This document shows positions 1 through 10,709 of a stretch of 64,000 nt of DNA, piece by piece. This DNA comes from Carnegiea gigantea (taxonomy: Eukaryota > Streptophyta > Magnoliopsida > Caryophyllales > Cactaceae): positions 623,062 through 687,061 of the forward strand of contig JAKOGI010000333.1 in the NCBI GenBank assembly GCA_029747015.1, written 5' to 3'. Position 1 is the stretch's first letter. Every line of letters begins with the position of its first letter. The notes beneath the pieces were generated by a model, which did not search any database, was not told the origin of the DNA, and was given only the letters and a program-made list of their open reading frames with translations. The position numbers were made by a program, and so were the translations under genes.

Positions 1-3000
1 TAGACGCAAAAAGATTCATTCAGCTGGTGCAAGCAGCTGAGAAGCCCTTGTATGAGGGATCTGATATGTCTCTCTTAAAAGCTGTTGCACGGCTAACAAG
101 CCTTAAATGTGAGTTCAACCTGCCCCATCGAGCAGTTGATGGAATTGCGTCATTAATGAAAGCCATGTGCCCAAATGATAATGAAATGACAGCCAACTTC
201 TATGAAACCAAGAAATTACTTGCTGGGCTCGAACTTCCTCATCATAAAATCCATGCATGCCCTAATGGATGCATGCTGTTTTGGAAAGATGCTGAAGAAT
301 TGGAAAACTGTTCGGCCTGTGGTGCGGATAGGTATATTAAGGAGACTGGAAGAGGGAAAAAAATTGCTAAGAAAGTGTTAATCTATTTTCCAATTGGTCC
401 TAGATTGCAAAGATTGTATGTGACAAAAAATGTTGCTGAACATATGACTTGGCATTATGAACACCCACGTACTGAAGGCTTTATGGAACATCCTAGCGAT
501 GCAGAGGCATGGATGCATTTTGACAATACTTTTCGTGAATTTGCATCGGAGCCTCGTAATGTGAGATTAGGGTTATGTACTGATGGTTTCTCTCCATTTG
601 GTCACTTTGGACAAAGTTATTCATGTTGGCCCATCATTCTCACACCTTACAATCTACCTCCGTGGATGTGCATGAAGAAACAATTTATGTTCATCAGTCT
701 CCTCATACCAGGCCCTAGAAATCCGAAAGGCAATCTAGATATATACATGCAACCATTAATTGAAGAGCTACTGCTGTTGTGGGAGGTTGGAGTCAAGACT
801 TATGATATAGCTCGAAAGCAAAATTTCACCATGAAGGTTGCCGTCATTTGGACAATAAGTGATTTTCCTGCGTACGGCATGCTTTCTGGTTGGATGACAG
901 CTGGTAGATTAGCATGCCCTTACTGTATGGAGAACACCAAGTCTTTCAGACTTAAACACGGGAACAAGCATTGTTGGTTCGATTGTCACCGCCAATTTCT
1001 ACCTACGGGCCACATGTTTTGTAGGAACAAAAGTGCTTTTTCCAAAAACAAGGAGGATTATTCCCCGCCTCCCCCAAGATTGAGTGGGGAGGAGATGTGG
1101 AACCGTGTGTCATCGTTACCAAAAGCTTCTGATCACCAAGGAAAAGTAGTTGGATATGGAGATGTTCACAATTGGTCAAGAAGAAGCATACTATGGGACC
1201 TTCCATACTGGAGCAAGCTACTAATTCGACACAATTTGGATGTTATGCATATTGAGAAAAATGTGTTCGAACAAATTGTGAACACAATAATGAATGTCAA
1301 GGGGAAATCTAAGGATGACATCAATTCTAGAAAGGACCTTGCCACACATTGTAAGCGCAAAAGACTTCATGTGCAGATAACTGATGGTGGTAACGGAGAT
1401 CGAAGAGAGGTGATGCCTCCTGCTCCATATGTGCTTACTAAGGAGCAAAGAAAAGTAATGTGTAATTGGCTATGTGACTTGAAATTCCCAGATGGATATG
1501 CCTCTAACTTAAGTAGGTGTGTTGATCGCACAAATGGGTCGTTGCATAACTTGAAAAGTCATGATTGCCATGTTTTCATGGAACGATTGTTGCCAATTGC
1601 AACGAAAGAGCTATTACCAATTAATGTGTGGAAAGTTCTGACTGAGCTTAGCCTGTTCTTTCGAGACCTATGCGTGAAGAGAGTACATATGAATGATGTG
1701 ATTCGACTAGAAAACAGCATCGCTGAGATACTTTGTAAACTGGAAAGAATTTTCTCTCCTTCATTTTTTAATGTCATGGAGCATCTACCGGTCCATCTTC
1801 CATATGAGCTTAGAGTTGGCGGGCCACAACAATACAGGTGGATGTACTCATCTGAAAGGTAAACATTAATTTCACATACTCTATATAAGTTATTAATGTT
1901 TACTTATCATTGCTATATGATAATGGAAGTATAAAACTGTAGGCGTATGGGTGACTTGAAACAAAAAGTGGGTAACAAAGCCCGTGTCGAAAGCTCCATT
2001 TGCAATGCATACCTTATGGAGGAGATCTCAGATTTCTGTGTCAATTACTTTGATGAAAATATTGTCACAAAGTCAAGAGATTTGGGGCAAAATGAAGATG
2101 AGTCAAATCCAAACATTCCAGATGTATTTTCCATGAATGTTGGGTATGCCCCAAGTGAAGGCAGCACTCGATACTTGGATGAACGGGAATTTCGTGTTGC
2201 TCATGCATATGTATTATCAAACTGTGACATACTGAAACCTTATGAGCGGTATGCATTCTTTGCATGTTAAAGTCATTATTGTATTCATAATTAAAATCAT
2301 TTTTGACATGTTCAATTCCTTATCTTATCATAGGATTTTTGAGCAAGAGATGGTGAGACAGAATCCTAGAGTTAGGGTCGAAGATGTTTGGGCTCAATTT
2401 GAAGAGCGATTCCCTATATGGCTTAAAGATCATGTAAGCAGCATGAAATAAATTGACACATCTAATATTACATGCACTAAAATGTAAATGTAATCAATAT
2501 GTTTAATATTGTAGGTTATGACATCCAGGGATGTTTCTAATGATGTGATAAGGTCCCTCGCCATGGAACCTAGGAAAGATGTGCGTTGTTGGGATCATTT
2601 CTACATTAATAATTACAATTTTCATACGTACTCCTATGGGAAGAACAAATCAACAATGAACTACGGGGTATCGGTCAAAGGGGTTGATGGTGTAGAATAC
2701 TATGGAATTCTTCAGGAGGTCATCGAGTTGACTTACTTGGGAACTCGCCAATTGTACAAAACAGTTCTCTTTAAATGTGATTGGTTTGACTCTGTGAATG
2801 GCATCAACATGCATGAACATTATAAACTCGTGGAAGTCAACCACACGAAAAAATATCCCAAGTATGATCCGTTTGTTCTTGCATATCAAGTAGCACAAGT
2901 TAGCTTCACATCTTATCCTAGCATGAAAAATGATAGAAATCAATGGTGGGCGGTACTTAAGATGAAGCCAAGGGCCACGATCGATTCCCAGATGGATGAC

Positions 3001-3225
3001 ATTGCTCCTTTTCAGGAAGAGAACAACAACAACCCACCCACTTTATCACATCTTGACATAGACGAAGATATATCCATCAACGATGACTTAGCTGATGACC
3101 TTCCAGAGGGCAGTGAGCTTGGAATACGCGAAGATGAAGATGTTGAGGATGAAGAAGAAGAGGATGACATAAATATAGATGAACAAGAGCTTGAAACATT
3201 GCTAGCTAATGAGGACGAAGATTAA
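1..3225 (+). CDS. CACTA transposase, TNP2 family, with DUF4218 and DUF4216 regions; 5' partial
   Basis: Transposase predicted to bind and cut the ends of the CACTA element in the nucleus. The frame is already open at base 3, so the methionine at 27 is internal and the start lies outside the window. The first exon (to 1858) holds a Cys-rich stretch (CPNGC, CSACG) and the TNP2 core with the conserved TDGFSPFG and DVMHIEKNVFEQ motifs. A DUF4218-like part follows (LPIATKELLP, HLPYELRVGGP). Three short introns with GT/AG borders fit the reading frame: 1859-1942, 2249-2333 and 2434-2514. The last exon (2515-3225) is DUF4216-like (KCDWFD motif) and ends in a strongly acidic tail rich in D and E. No stop or frameshift was seen in the exons, so this copy looks coding-competent as far as it is visible. 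Confidence 0.9.
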
Positions 3226-3459
3226 TTGGACATAGGCTGTAGGTGCATGTTTGTAAGATTAGTTTGAGATCATATATTCAACTTTCGCTGCTGTATGATG
3301 AACTTATACTCTTTGTATTCATGTATCGTGTACTTGATTATTATCTCTTTTTCAGTTGTGCATTATGTTATTATACTTTCGTTTCACAATGAGGTTTATG
3401 TTAACTCGTTCATTATTTTTCCTAACTAATGTATTTACTTCCAAGTGTTTGAAACTTAG

Positions 3460-5290
3460 ATGCCTCCCACACGTGAGCGAGGAGATGGAGCTACAGGTGG
3501 GGCCATGAATGACTCAAACCAAGAGGGCACGAGGATCCCACTGTCGCCGGATACCATTTGGTGGTATGTAAAATTATTCTATTTTCAAGTTTCCTATAAT
3601 TACTTCGTATGTGTATGTTATTATAGTAAACTGTTGTGCTCCATCTCATCGTCCTTCATTTGAAATTGTGAAAGGTTTGGTTACTATAAAGTGTCCAACT
3701 CCATTACCATGGACTTGAAGGCTCATTATTTGGAGCCATGTACATGTTGGAGGAATGCTCCAGAGGAGCATAAGCGATGGTGGTGGAGAGCTTTTCAAGT
3801 AATAAATTCACACTTCCAAGCATCCTTGTTTGTCAATTTTATATTGCAAAATAGCATCTCATATTACGCGTAACCATTCATTTCCTGCAGACGCGTTATT
3901 ATTGGGCTGAGGAGTTGAATGACAGAGTTTATAATGACTGGGTAAAAAAGGCCGGTGAACGCCTTAAGGACATGGTATCAAAGGCAATGACAAGGCCGGA
4001 AGATGAGATCATCCCTTGGCTTCCAACTCCACTTAGAAGCAGGTTGAAAGCTTTCAGAGAAACTGAGGATTTCAAGAAGAGGTCAAGACAAAACTCAATT
4101 AACAAGCGCACTGGTCCAAAAGCAGGAACTGTTCACACTGCAGGGTCTATTTCAGCAGAACAAACTGCAAGGAAAATGGTAATATTGCTGTTGTGGCATC
4201 TTCACTTTTTGAAAGACACCAATTGCATTATTCTAACACCATTGAGCTTTTCAAGGTAATAAGGGATAGCAAAATACCTACAACTGCTGAACTCTTTGAG
4301 GAGATTCATACTAGAAAGAAAGGAAATGAGAAAGTATTCTGTGACAAGAGGGCAAAATCTGTTTGGGTAAGCACCAAGTCAATTGCACTTCCTATATATT
4401 CAAAAAGCGATACATTTTATAAATGTTGGCATCCTCTGTTCAGTAAAAGTGAAAGTTATTATTTCAAAAATCTTGTTGAGTTGTACTCTTTGTTTCCTTT
4501 CTGCTATTGAGCTTCATTGAATGGTTTACTCCGGGCATGTGGCCTGTAGAGTTGTGGTCTCCGGCGTGTAGCCGTTGAGCTTGATTTGGTTATTTTTTCT
4601 ACTTCTATTCAATGCAGGGGATTTAATGTAGGGCTTAAAGCCTGGAAAATGGTCAACTTTTAGGGGAAACTCTGTCCGTTTCGCCCCAGAATTTAAGAAA
4701 GAATATATCCCAAAGCATCAACATGTCTTTAGTAAAGGTTTGGTTGTTTAGGGGAAACTCTGTCCGTTTCTACTTCTCTTTTGCTTGCTTGTTTAGGTAC
4801 TACATGTTAGGCCCATGTCTTCTTTCTTTATGCTCTTGCCCATATCAGTCTATTTCTTCTTTCTTTATGCTTGTTTAGCTTTTACAAGGTATTGCACTAT
4901 GAAACTTAATGCTTGCTTGTTGCGTTTTCTTCATTGTAGGATGAGTATCAACGTTTGAAGCTCAATGCTTCACATTCAGGGGTCGAAGTTAATGATGATG
5001 CACTTTTTCTTCAAGCTGCTGGAGGTGTCAACAGCAAAGGTTTGGTATATGGACTTGGGAATCAAACCCAAACATACTACGAGAGAGTGGGACCGTCTAC
5101 TCAATCCTCACCCTCCACACCCATAGCTTACGCCCCCTCCATGTATGCCCAGATTGTGAGTCGCTTGCAAAAATCAGAAGAGCAACTCAATGCCACAAGA
5201 GAAGAGCTTACTCGAACGAAGGAGGAAGTTAAGCAAACCAAAGATGCCATTGCTAGGATTGAGTCTCGCTTTGGGAGCTCGAGCTCTTAG
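3460..5290 (+). CDS. Ptta/En-Spm family CACTA second protein (Transposase_24-like), intron-containing
   Basis: Second gene of the CACTA element, related to the plant Ptta/En-Spm (Transposase_24) family. Its members are thought to bind subterminal repeats and assist TNP2; this role is family knowledge, not visible here. Exons are seen at about 3460-3564, 3676-3799, 3892-4175, roughly 4190-4368 and 4940-5290. They show IPLSPDTIWW, the WWWRAFQ region, LNDRVYNDWVKKAGERLKDM, and TAELFEEIHTRKKG followed by DEYQRLK. The C-terminal part is Ser/Thr-rich, then an alpha-helical, probably coiled-coil tail (SEEQLNATREELTRTKEEV) ending SSSS. Splicing around 4175-4200 is uncertain. The intron before the last exon holds a fragment of a Tekay-like LTR. 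It lies 234 bases downstream of the TNP2 gene on the same strand. Confidence 0.82.
4513..4785 (+). repeat. Tekay-like LTR fragment inside an intron of the CACTA gene
   Basis: The intron at about 4369-4939 contains a stretch collinear with the reverse complement of 60217-60375 in the LTR near the right edge. Shared blocks include the cores CTCCGGCG, GTAGCCGTTGAG and GGCTTAAAGCCTG, and AGGGGAAACTCTGTCCG. The last block recurs at about 4748-4765, so the fragment is partly duplicated. Similarity fades after about 4700. It is either an insertion into the CACTA element or an old shared sequence. Confidence 0.7.
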
Positions 5291-5689
5291 ATTTCCCCTT
5301 CTCCCTAACCCTTAGTCTTATATTAGTAACTGACTTGGTATATATTTATATATGTTGATAGCTGCAACTTGTAACTCTTAGATGGGCATGTGGTGGTGTA
5401 TTTTTTGGAACACACCTCGAACATTGCTTTGGTCGTGGTGTATTTTTTGGATGTCAATTGCTTGATAGTTGCATGTCCTCGATACTTGGAATTTTGTTGC
5501 CAAGTTGTAACATGCCTTAGGTAAATGTAAATACCGATGTTGGTTGGTATATATGATGCAATGTTGGGCTCTTATGTATTGACGTATCTATGTGTATGTA
5601 AATGTATTTGGGAATTTAGCACTTGTTGCAATTATTTGGAATGAAAAGTTCAGCTAGAAACAAAAAATATCAGGTGAAAAACGCAGAAC

Positions 5690-6160
5690 AATTTACGCAC
5701 ATAAGATATGCAATTTGATACGAAATGTATGCCTTGTATCTAATTTCGTATCAATTGGATACGCTATTTTGACATCTTGATACGAAAAACTTCGTATCTA
5801 TTAGATACAAAATATATTCCAATCTAAGTTCGTATCAATCAGAAACGAATAATTCACAGTTTGATACGAAAATTTGCGTTTCTGTTAGATTCGAAGAAGT
5901 TTTCGTATCTAATTTAGTATCAATTAGATACGAGAAGTTGATGTTTTGATACGAAAAAGTTTCGTATCAATTAGATACGCATAGATTTTTCGTTTCTATT
6001 TTCGTATCTAATAGAAACGAAAACAAGTTTCGTTTCCGATTCCGGTCTGCGACCGTGCCTTTTGATACGAAACTGTTTTCGTTTCTATTCGTATCTAAAT
6101 GCTATTTAGATACGAAAAGCTATCATTTAGATACGAAAAATTTCGTATCTAAACGAGCGC
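5690..6160. repeat. CACTA subterminal repeat array (ATACGAA motif)
   Basis: About 470 bases packed with a short motif in both orientations. I count 15 exact occurrences of ATACGAA or its complement TTCGTAT, plus variants such as AAACGAA and GATACGC. Direct and inverted copies are often paired (GATACGAAAAA then TTCGTATC). Dense subterminal repeats of this kind are the known binding sites for CACTA accessory proteins. The array ends immediately before the terminal inverted repeat. Confidence 0.9.
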
Positions 6161-6172
6161 GTTTTTGTAGTG
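6161..6172 (-). repeat. 3' terminal inverted repeat of the CACTA element
   Basis: GTTTTTGTAGTG, the reverse complement of CACTACAAAAAC. This is the diagnostic CACTA end. The first three bases outside are TTC, which would be the target duplication if the left flank matches. Confidence 0.92.
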
Positions 6173-6764
6173 TTCTAAACCCCTCTTGATTATCGTGTTG
6201 CATATTGCATTTTAGTAGTATAGAATTGAGAATCTGAGCAAGCCTATAGTAGGTTGTATGATTGGAAGAGAGTTCAGTGAACTTTCTTATATCTTAAACA
6301 CATGAGGGGGAGTATTTCACATATCCCTAACGTGAGCTTCTACCAGTCGAGCTTGTACATAATTTTCAAGCGGGTGAAGGATTGTGCATGGATGTCATTG
6401 ATGGGATTTAGAGTTTCTTAATGTATACGTGTGTTTATATATGATCTAGTGCTTAGGTTACTTAAGTGAGGTGATTGATTGGAATGTGTGTATAATTTTC
6501 TGAGGTGTTGTATATATGAGTGTTGAAGAAACCAAAAAAAGATTTTCTATTTTCTGTTTTCTTTTAAGATTTTGTAGGTATATCTTTTACAAACTCTCAC
6601 GAAACCTTACTCATCATGGGGTGACCTTGGAGTTTAAAGAGCTTGTTATACATGTTAAGTATAACCGCGATTCCTATGAAAGTGAGTTAGGATTTTATTT
6701 TCTTTTATAGGATTTTCAGTTTTATTTTACTCGAGGACGAGCAAAACATAGGTGTGGGGGCATT
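6173..6764 (+). mobile_element. Athila-like gypsy element, 3' untranslated fragment with polypurine tract
   Basis: Non-coding 3' part of a Ty3/gypsy element, cut on its left by the CACTA end. It is collinear with the reverse complement of about 56431-57000 (for example ATCTGAGCAAGC, CATGAGGGGGAG, and the GAGGACGAGCAAAACATAGG region). It ends in a purine-rich tract GGTGTGGGGGCATT just before the LTR. A short open frame at 6516-6710 has no recognisable product. The rest of the element should lie left of the CACTA insertion, outside the window. Confidence 0.78.
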
Positions 6765-7348
6765 TGTTGAACCCAAAATTATTACATTTTATACTCTTTT
6801 ATTATTTAATATTTTTTCAAAATAAATTATTAAACTATAATTTTAATATTTTTTTGTTTATTTTGTAGGAATGTGGGAAATTTGAAAAAACAAAAAGTGA
6901 ATAAGATGCTTAAATCACTTGGCATTAGATCAAAGAAAGAAAAGAAGAAGAAGAAGGCGAATGGGTCTAGTCCGCTAGGCCTATTCGCTTGCCAAGTGCA
7001 GCATCCTTCTCCCTCACAACTCTCTTTCTCCCCAGCTCTTCGCGGGCCATGATCCTATGCCTTTCACAGTCCAGATGGCGCTCCTTGACCAGACTCGCCT
7101 TCTCCTTTCCCTAGACCCTAAGCTCCCTTCCTTCTCCTCTCTCAGACGACCCTTTCCATCTTCTGTTTTTGTGCTGTCCAAAGGCGCAAATGCTTCTTAG
7201 CGCCTCCCTCTCTTTCTCCATCACTTCTCTATCCTGCGGGCCGAACTTCTTCCTTTTCTTACAGCCCGACTAGAAGTGCAACACTTTCCCCGACATTCTC
7301 CTATTGCCCATTTCACTTAATAGACACGCTCATGGCACGTGACTCGCC

Positions 7349-7353
7349 CCAGC
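7349..7353. repeat. Target-site duplication CCAGC (partner at 9875-9879)
   Basis: CCAGC lies immediately before TGTAAC and again immediately after GTTACA. Five-base duplications are standard for plant LTR retrotransposons. Confidence 0.92.
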
Positions 7354-7796
7354 TGTAACGGCCCGACCCTAATATTCATATTAATTACATTGGAGTATCT
7401 TAATTACAGATTAATCACGTTGGGCCCCGCATTTCAATCCACCATTTTTCCATATCAATTCAGCATTTTTTTCATACGCATGTATATTTGTATGTTGCAG
7501 GTTGAATCGACATAATGACTTCGGAATGAATTTTGGACAAAATGCTAATGAATAATTGAACATCTGTTAACATGGAAGTGTCTCTCAAAATTTTACATCT
7601 AAAGCTTTAAAAATGTCTTCCACTAACTTTATCCGAGAATATTAATTCAATGGTGTGGAAGAATAAATCAATATTAATATAGCATAGCAATGGTGTCCCC
7701 CCCCAAAAAAAGTCAACGGTCAAAGTTAGTTTGATCGGTCAATGGCGGTTTGACCAGCCCAAAAAAAAATCTAAGATTTTTTCCCCTTTTTGCCCT

Positions 7797-7808
7797 TATA
7801 TATATGGA
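7797..7808 (+). promoter_or_regulatory. TATA-like box of the solo LTR
   Basis: CCCTTATATATATGGAGGG lies about 440 bases into the LTR, followed within 40 bases by a CACACA run and a purine-rich leader. This is the expected position of an LTR promoter. It is an inference from composition; no transcript evidence is available. Confidence 0.55.
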
Positions 7809-7841
7809 GGGGAGGGGGGTTCACGCCACACACACACACGG

Positions 7842-7966
7842 CAGAGGGAGAGGGGAAGAGAGGAGAGAGAAAGAAGAAGAGAAGAAAGAGAAAGAAGAAG
7901 AGAAGAGAGAGAAAGAAGAGAGAGGAGAGAGAAAGGAAGGAGGAAAAGGAGGAGGAAAAAGAGATT
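7842..7966 (+). repeat. Polypurine GA-rich tract in the LTR leader
   Basis: About 125 bases almost wholly of G and A, built from GAGAGAAAGAAGA-type units. It gives spurious Lys/Arg/Glu-rich open frames in all three + frames, which I do not regard as genes. Confidence 0.9.
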
Positions 7967-10709
7967 AAAGTTTTGGTTTTGAAGTAAATTTAAGGTGAGT
8001 AATTTTTGGTTCCTTGACCTAAAGATTTGCATTTGATGTTTTATGATTTAGTAAATTAGAATATTAATGTCAATAGGTAGAAGCTAATCGTATAATTTCA
8101 TGTGTAATTGTCATATTTGACTGATTGAGTTATCGTGACTTGTTAATTATGATATGGATCCATCCACTATGGTTTCGAAGTTATGAATTTGAGGTTAAAT
8201 CTGCCTGATGAATTTATGCTGAAGTTCGGTTAATATCTCGATTATTGTGAGCTATTATGGTTGGACAATATTGTGACAATTTTATCGAAGAATATACATA
8301 TTATTTGGAGATTGTGATCAAATTCATGAATTTTGGACATATACTTTGTGCATTATGAATTCTAAATGTATATGTTAGGAATATAATAGTTGACGAAATG
8401 TGATTATATGAATTCATTACGTTACGTTTTTGGGGAAAGAGCTCATGTCTTGACAGGAGTTATTACAGAAAGTTCTAGAGTTATGGCCATAATAGCGACT
8501 GTCGTTATTGTTATGCTATTTGTCGCCATGGCATATTAATGAAAGGAACCAGTAATTGTACCGAAAACATTAACAATAATTCAGATAAAAATGGCCATAA
8601 TTCAAATTATGCAACAACAAGAAAAATATTAATGATAATGGCCCACAATGGTATTAATACTACTAGTTTAACAAAATAGCGATAAGTATTAAATTTATAT
8701 CAATTATTGGAATCATATAACATCATTGCCTCCGTACATGTTTATAACATCCATTAAGCGAATGAGAAACAGTATGAGGGAGAGGAATGAAAGCCCAAAA
8801 AAAATAAAGCCAAGCCAATAACTTTAACCTTTACATGCTGATGGTTAGCACAAAGCTTAAGGGATTTAAATTATCTATCAAATCAAGGAATTCAATCACA
8901 AGAAATTCCATTACATTTTGTAATCTTGCACTAATTGAAAAAGAACTACATCTGTAAAGCAGGAATGAGGCCACATCTGTCGCTTCAAGCTGCCAATGCA
9001 CATTCTTCATTACAAAGGAGAGAGAATCTCAAAGACCAGGTACGTACATTGCCTATGTTCTTCAAAAATTCACAATATTCTCAGCAATGAAAAATTAATA
9101 CAAGACTCATTTAATGAATCAATTTCTCAATATTTTGTCACATAAACAAGTGGCTCCGCTAAATTATCATCAGGGCTTATGCCCATCAATTATCAAGGCT
9201 TATGCCGACCAATATACCCGCGCGCGGCATCAACTTAGGCTTCTCGATCGGCCTAGGGGGTGAGTACTTAAAGTACGATCGTTTCAAGATGTACATCGAC
9301 CAAGGGGTCTACTTTCAGATAAGAATCAGCAAATCAATTTTATTTATACATTCTCTCTCTCCTGTTTGCAAAACAAAATATTTTGAAACGCGGCCGGCCC
9401 AACTAATTTCACATCAGACTTATTTTACTGCATGGGAATGTACGTATTGAGTTTCGACTCATCATTCGCATGTTTTCATGTTTTCTGTTTTAGGTATGAG
9501 ATCCATGAACCTCTCATCATCCTAGCAGGCCAGGAGGCCCCAAGAAATAAACAAGAGGTGCAGGGTTTGATGGACAGTAGCTAGCCAAATGCTCACAGTG
9601 ATGGTAGGTAGCCCCCTGGAAAATTATATATATAGTTGTACGTTTGAACCTTTGGGATCAATAGACCTTAGGATGGATGTGCTAAGTTACCACGTACATT
9701 ATGAATGGCATAAGGGAATAAATATTTATTTCATTCTAAAGTTAGTAAGCCAGTTAGCCTTGTTCCATCATGAAACGGCGGTAACGCTTCCATTCAAAAC
9801 AAAAGTCTTCCGCTGCAAATTAATAAAATCAGGTTTAGTTAGGGTAACCAGCATTGGCCATTGGGGGCGTTACACCAGCCCCTTCTTCTTCTTTCTCTCA
9901 CCTGTTCTGAACCCAAAGAGCACGAGCTTTGTTGCCCCTTCATCTTCCTTACTCGTCCACTCGCCATAACTCACAGCTTTACTTCTCTCTCTGCCCTTCA
10001 ATCACCTTTGATTGCCAACAACTGTTGCTCTCAACTTCATCATCATTATCTCACTTTGTTTCATTAATGGGCTTTAATAATTTAGTTACAAGCTTGGGTT
10101 AAAATCAAGTTTTATTGGAGGCAATCAAGAAGAACGGACGAGAGGCGGCTACAATTGGCAATAGCAAAGGAATTGGGGGACAGGGACAGAGCAGAATAGC
10201 AAAGAATAGATTTTTTTTTTAGTTTAATTTCTTTTTAGTTTCATATTTAGATTTAAATTCTCAATTGGAGTAATTGGTTATGGGGATGTTGAATGCAGAG
10301 TATAGTTCCAATTCTGGACAAATTTCAGGCTTAGGTGACGCTTGTTCTTGCCAAGTTTTCATCCTTGCTTGAGTTGAATTTTTACCTCATGAAATTTCTC
10401 TCTTTCCATTTGTCAGTATATTGACACTTTCTTGACTGGTTTATTTCTTTGTAGGGCCACTCTTATCGAATTCTAGTAAAGTCCATGTTTGCTACTTGAT
10501 TTTGATATTAGTGATTCAGTAGATAATCCTTACATCCATAGTCATGTTTATTACGGTACGGTCGTTTGATTATTACTTGAAGGTATCTTTCTTTCCATTC
10601 AATCCGTGTTAGCTTAGTACTAGCGAGTGACTTGAATTTCACAACCCATCAATGAGGACGATACCCGTAATTGTTACGGTGATAAACCATACGCTTACTG
10701 TTAAAACGA

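Larger units (their letters stand above)
1..6172 (+). mobile_element. CACTA (En/Spm) DNA transposon, 5' end outside window
   Basis: An autonomous-type CACTA transposon in + orientation that enters from the left edge. It carries the two classic CACTA genes in the usual order: a TNP2-type transposase (to 3225) and a Ptta/En-Spm-type second protein (3460-5290). A block of short inverted and direct subterminal repeats follows (5690-6160). The element ends at 6161-6172 with a motif whose reverse complement begins CACTACAAAAAC, the family's terminal signature. It abuts Athila-like 3' untranslated sequence, so it probably inserted there. The 5' terminus, and hence the expected 3-bp target duplication, cannot be checked. 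Family and right-hand boundary are secure; activity cannot be judged. Confidence 0.93.
7354..9874 (+). mobile_element. Solo LTR, Tekay/Del-like, with perfect target duplication
   Basis: A 2521-bp sequence that starts TGTAACGGCCCGACC and ends GGGGGCGTTACA, so the termini are TGTAAC...GTTACA. It is flanked on both sides by CCAGC (7349-7353 and 9875-9879). No gag, pol or polypurine tract lies inside, so it is a solo LTR left by recombination between two LTRs. Its interior (about 9019-9500) matches the reverse complement of about 61130-61620 in the right-hand Tekay-like LTR, which places it in the same broad family. It carries a TATA-like box and a long purine stretch typical of an LTR transcription start and leader. 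Confidence 0.93.
6765..10709 (+). mobile_element. 3' LTR of an Athila-like element, split by a solo LTR
   Basis: The LTR begins with TGTTGAACCC directly after the polypurine tract. It ends near 10709 in a segment (AATTGTTACGGTGATAAACCATACGC) that parallels the end of the - strand LTR at 55112. Removing the 2.5-kb solo LTR and one copy of its target duplication leaves about 1.4 kb, close to the 1.32 kb of the related LTR at 55112-56430. The start is well supported. The end is approximate because the 5' LTR of this copy is not in the window. Confidence 0.7.

Noticed and set aside
7731..8032. Overlapping open frames with Arg/Lys/Glu-rich or Leu/Ser-rich products
   Set aside because: They are produced by a GA-rich polypurine leader inside the solo LTR.
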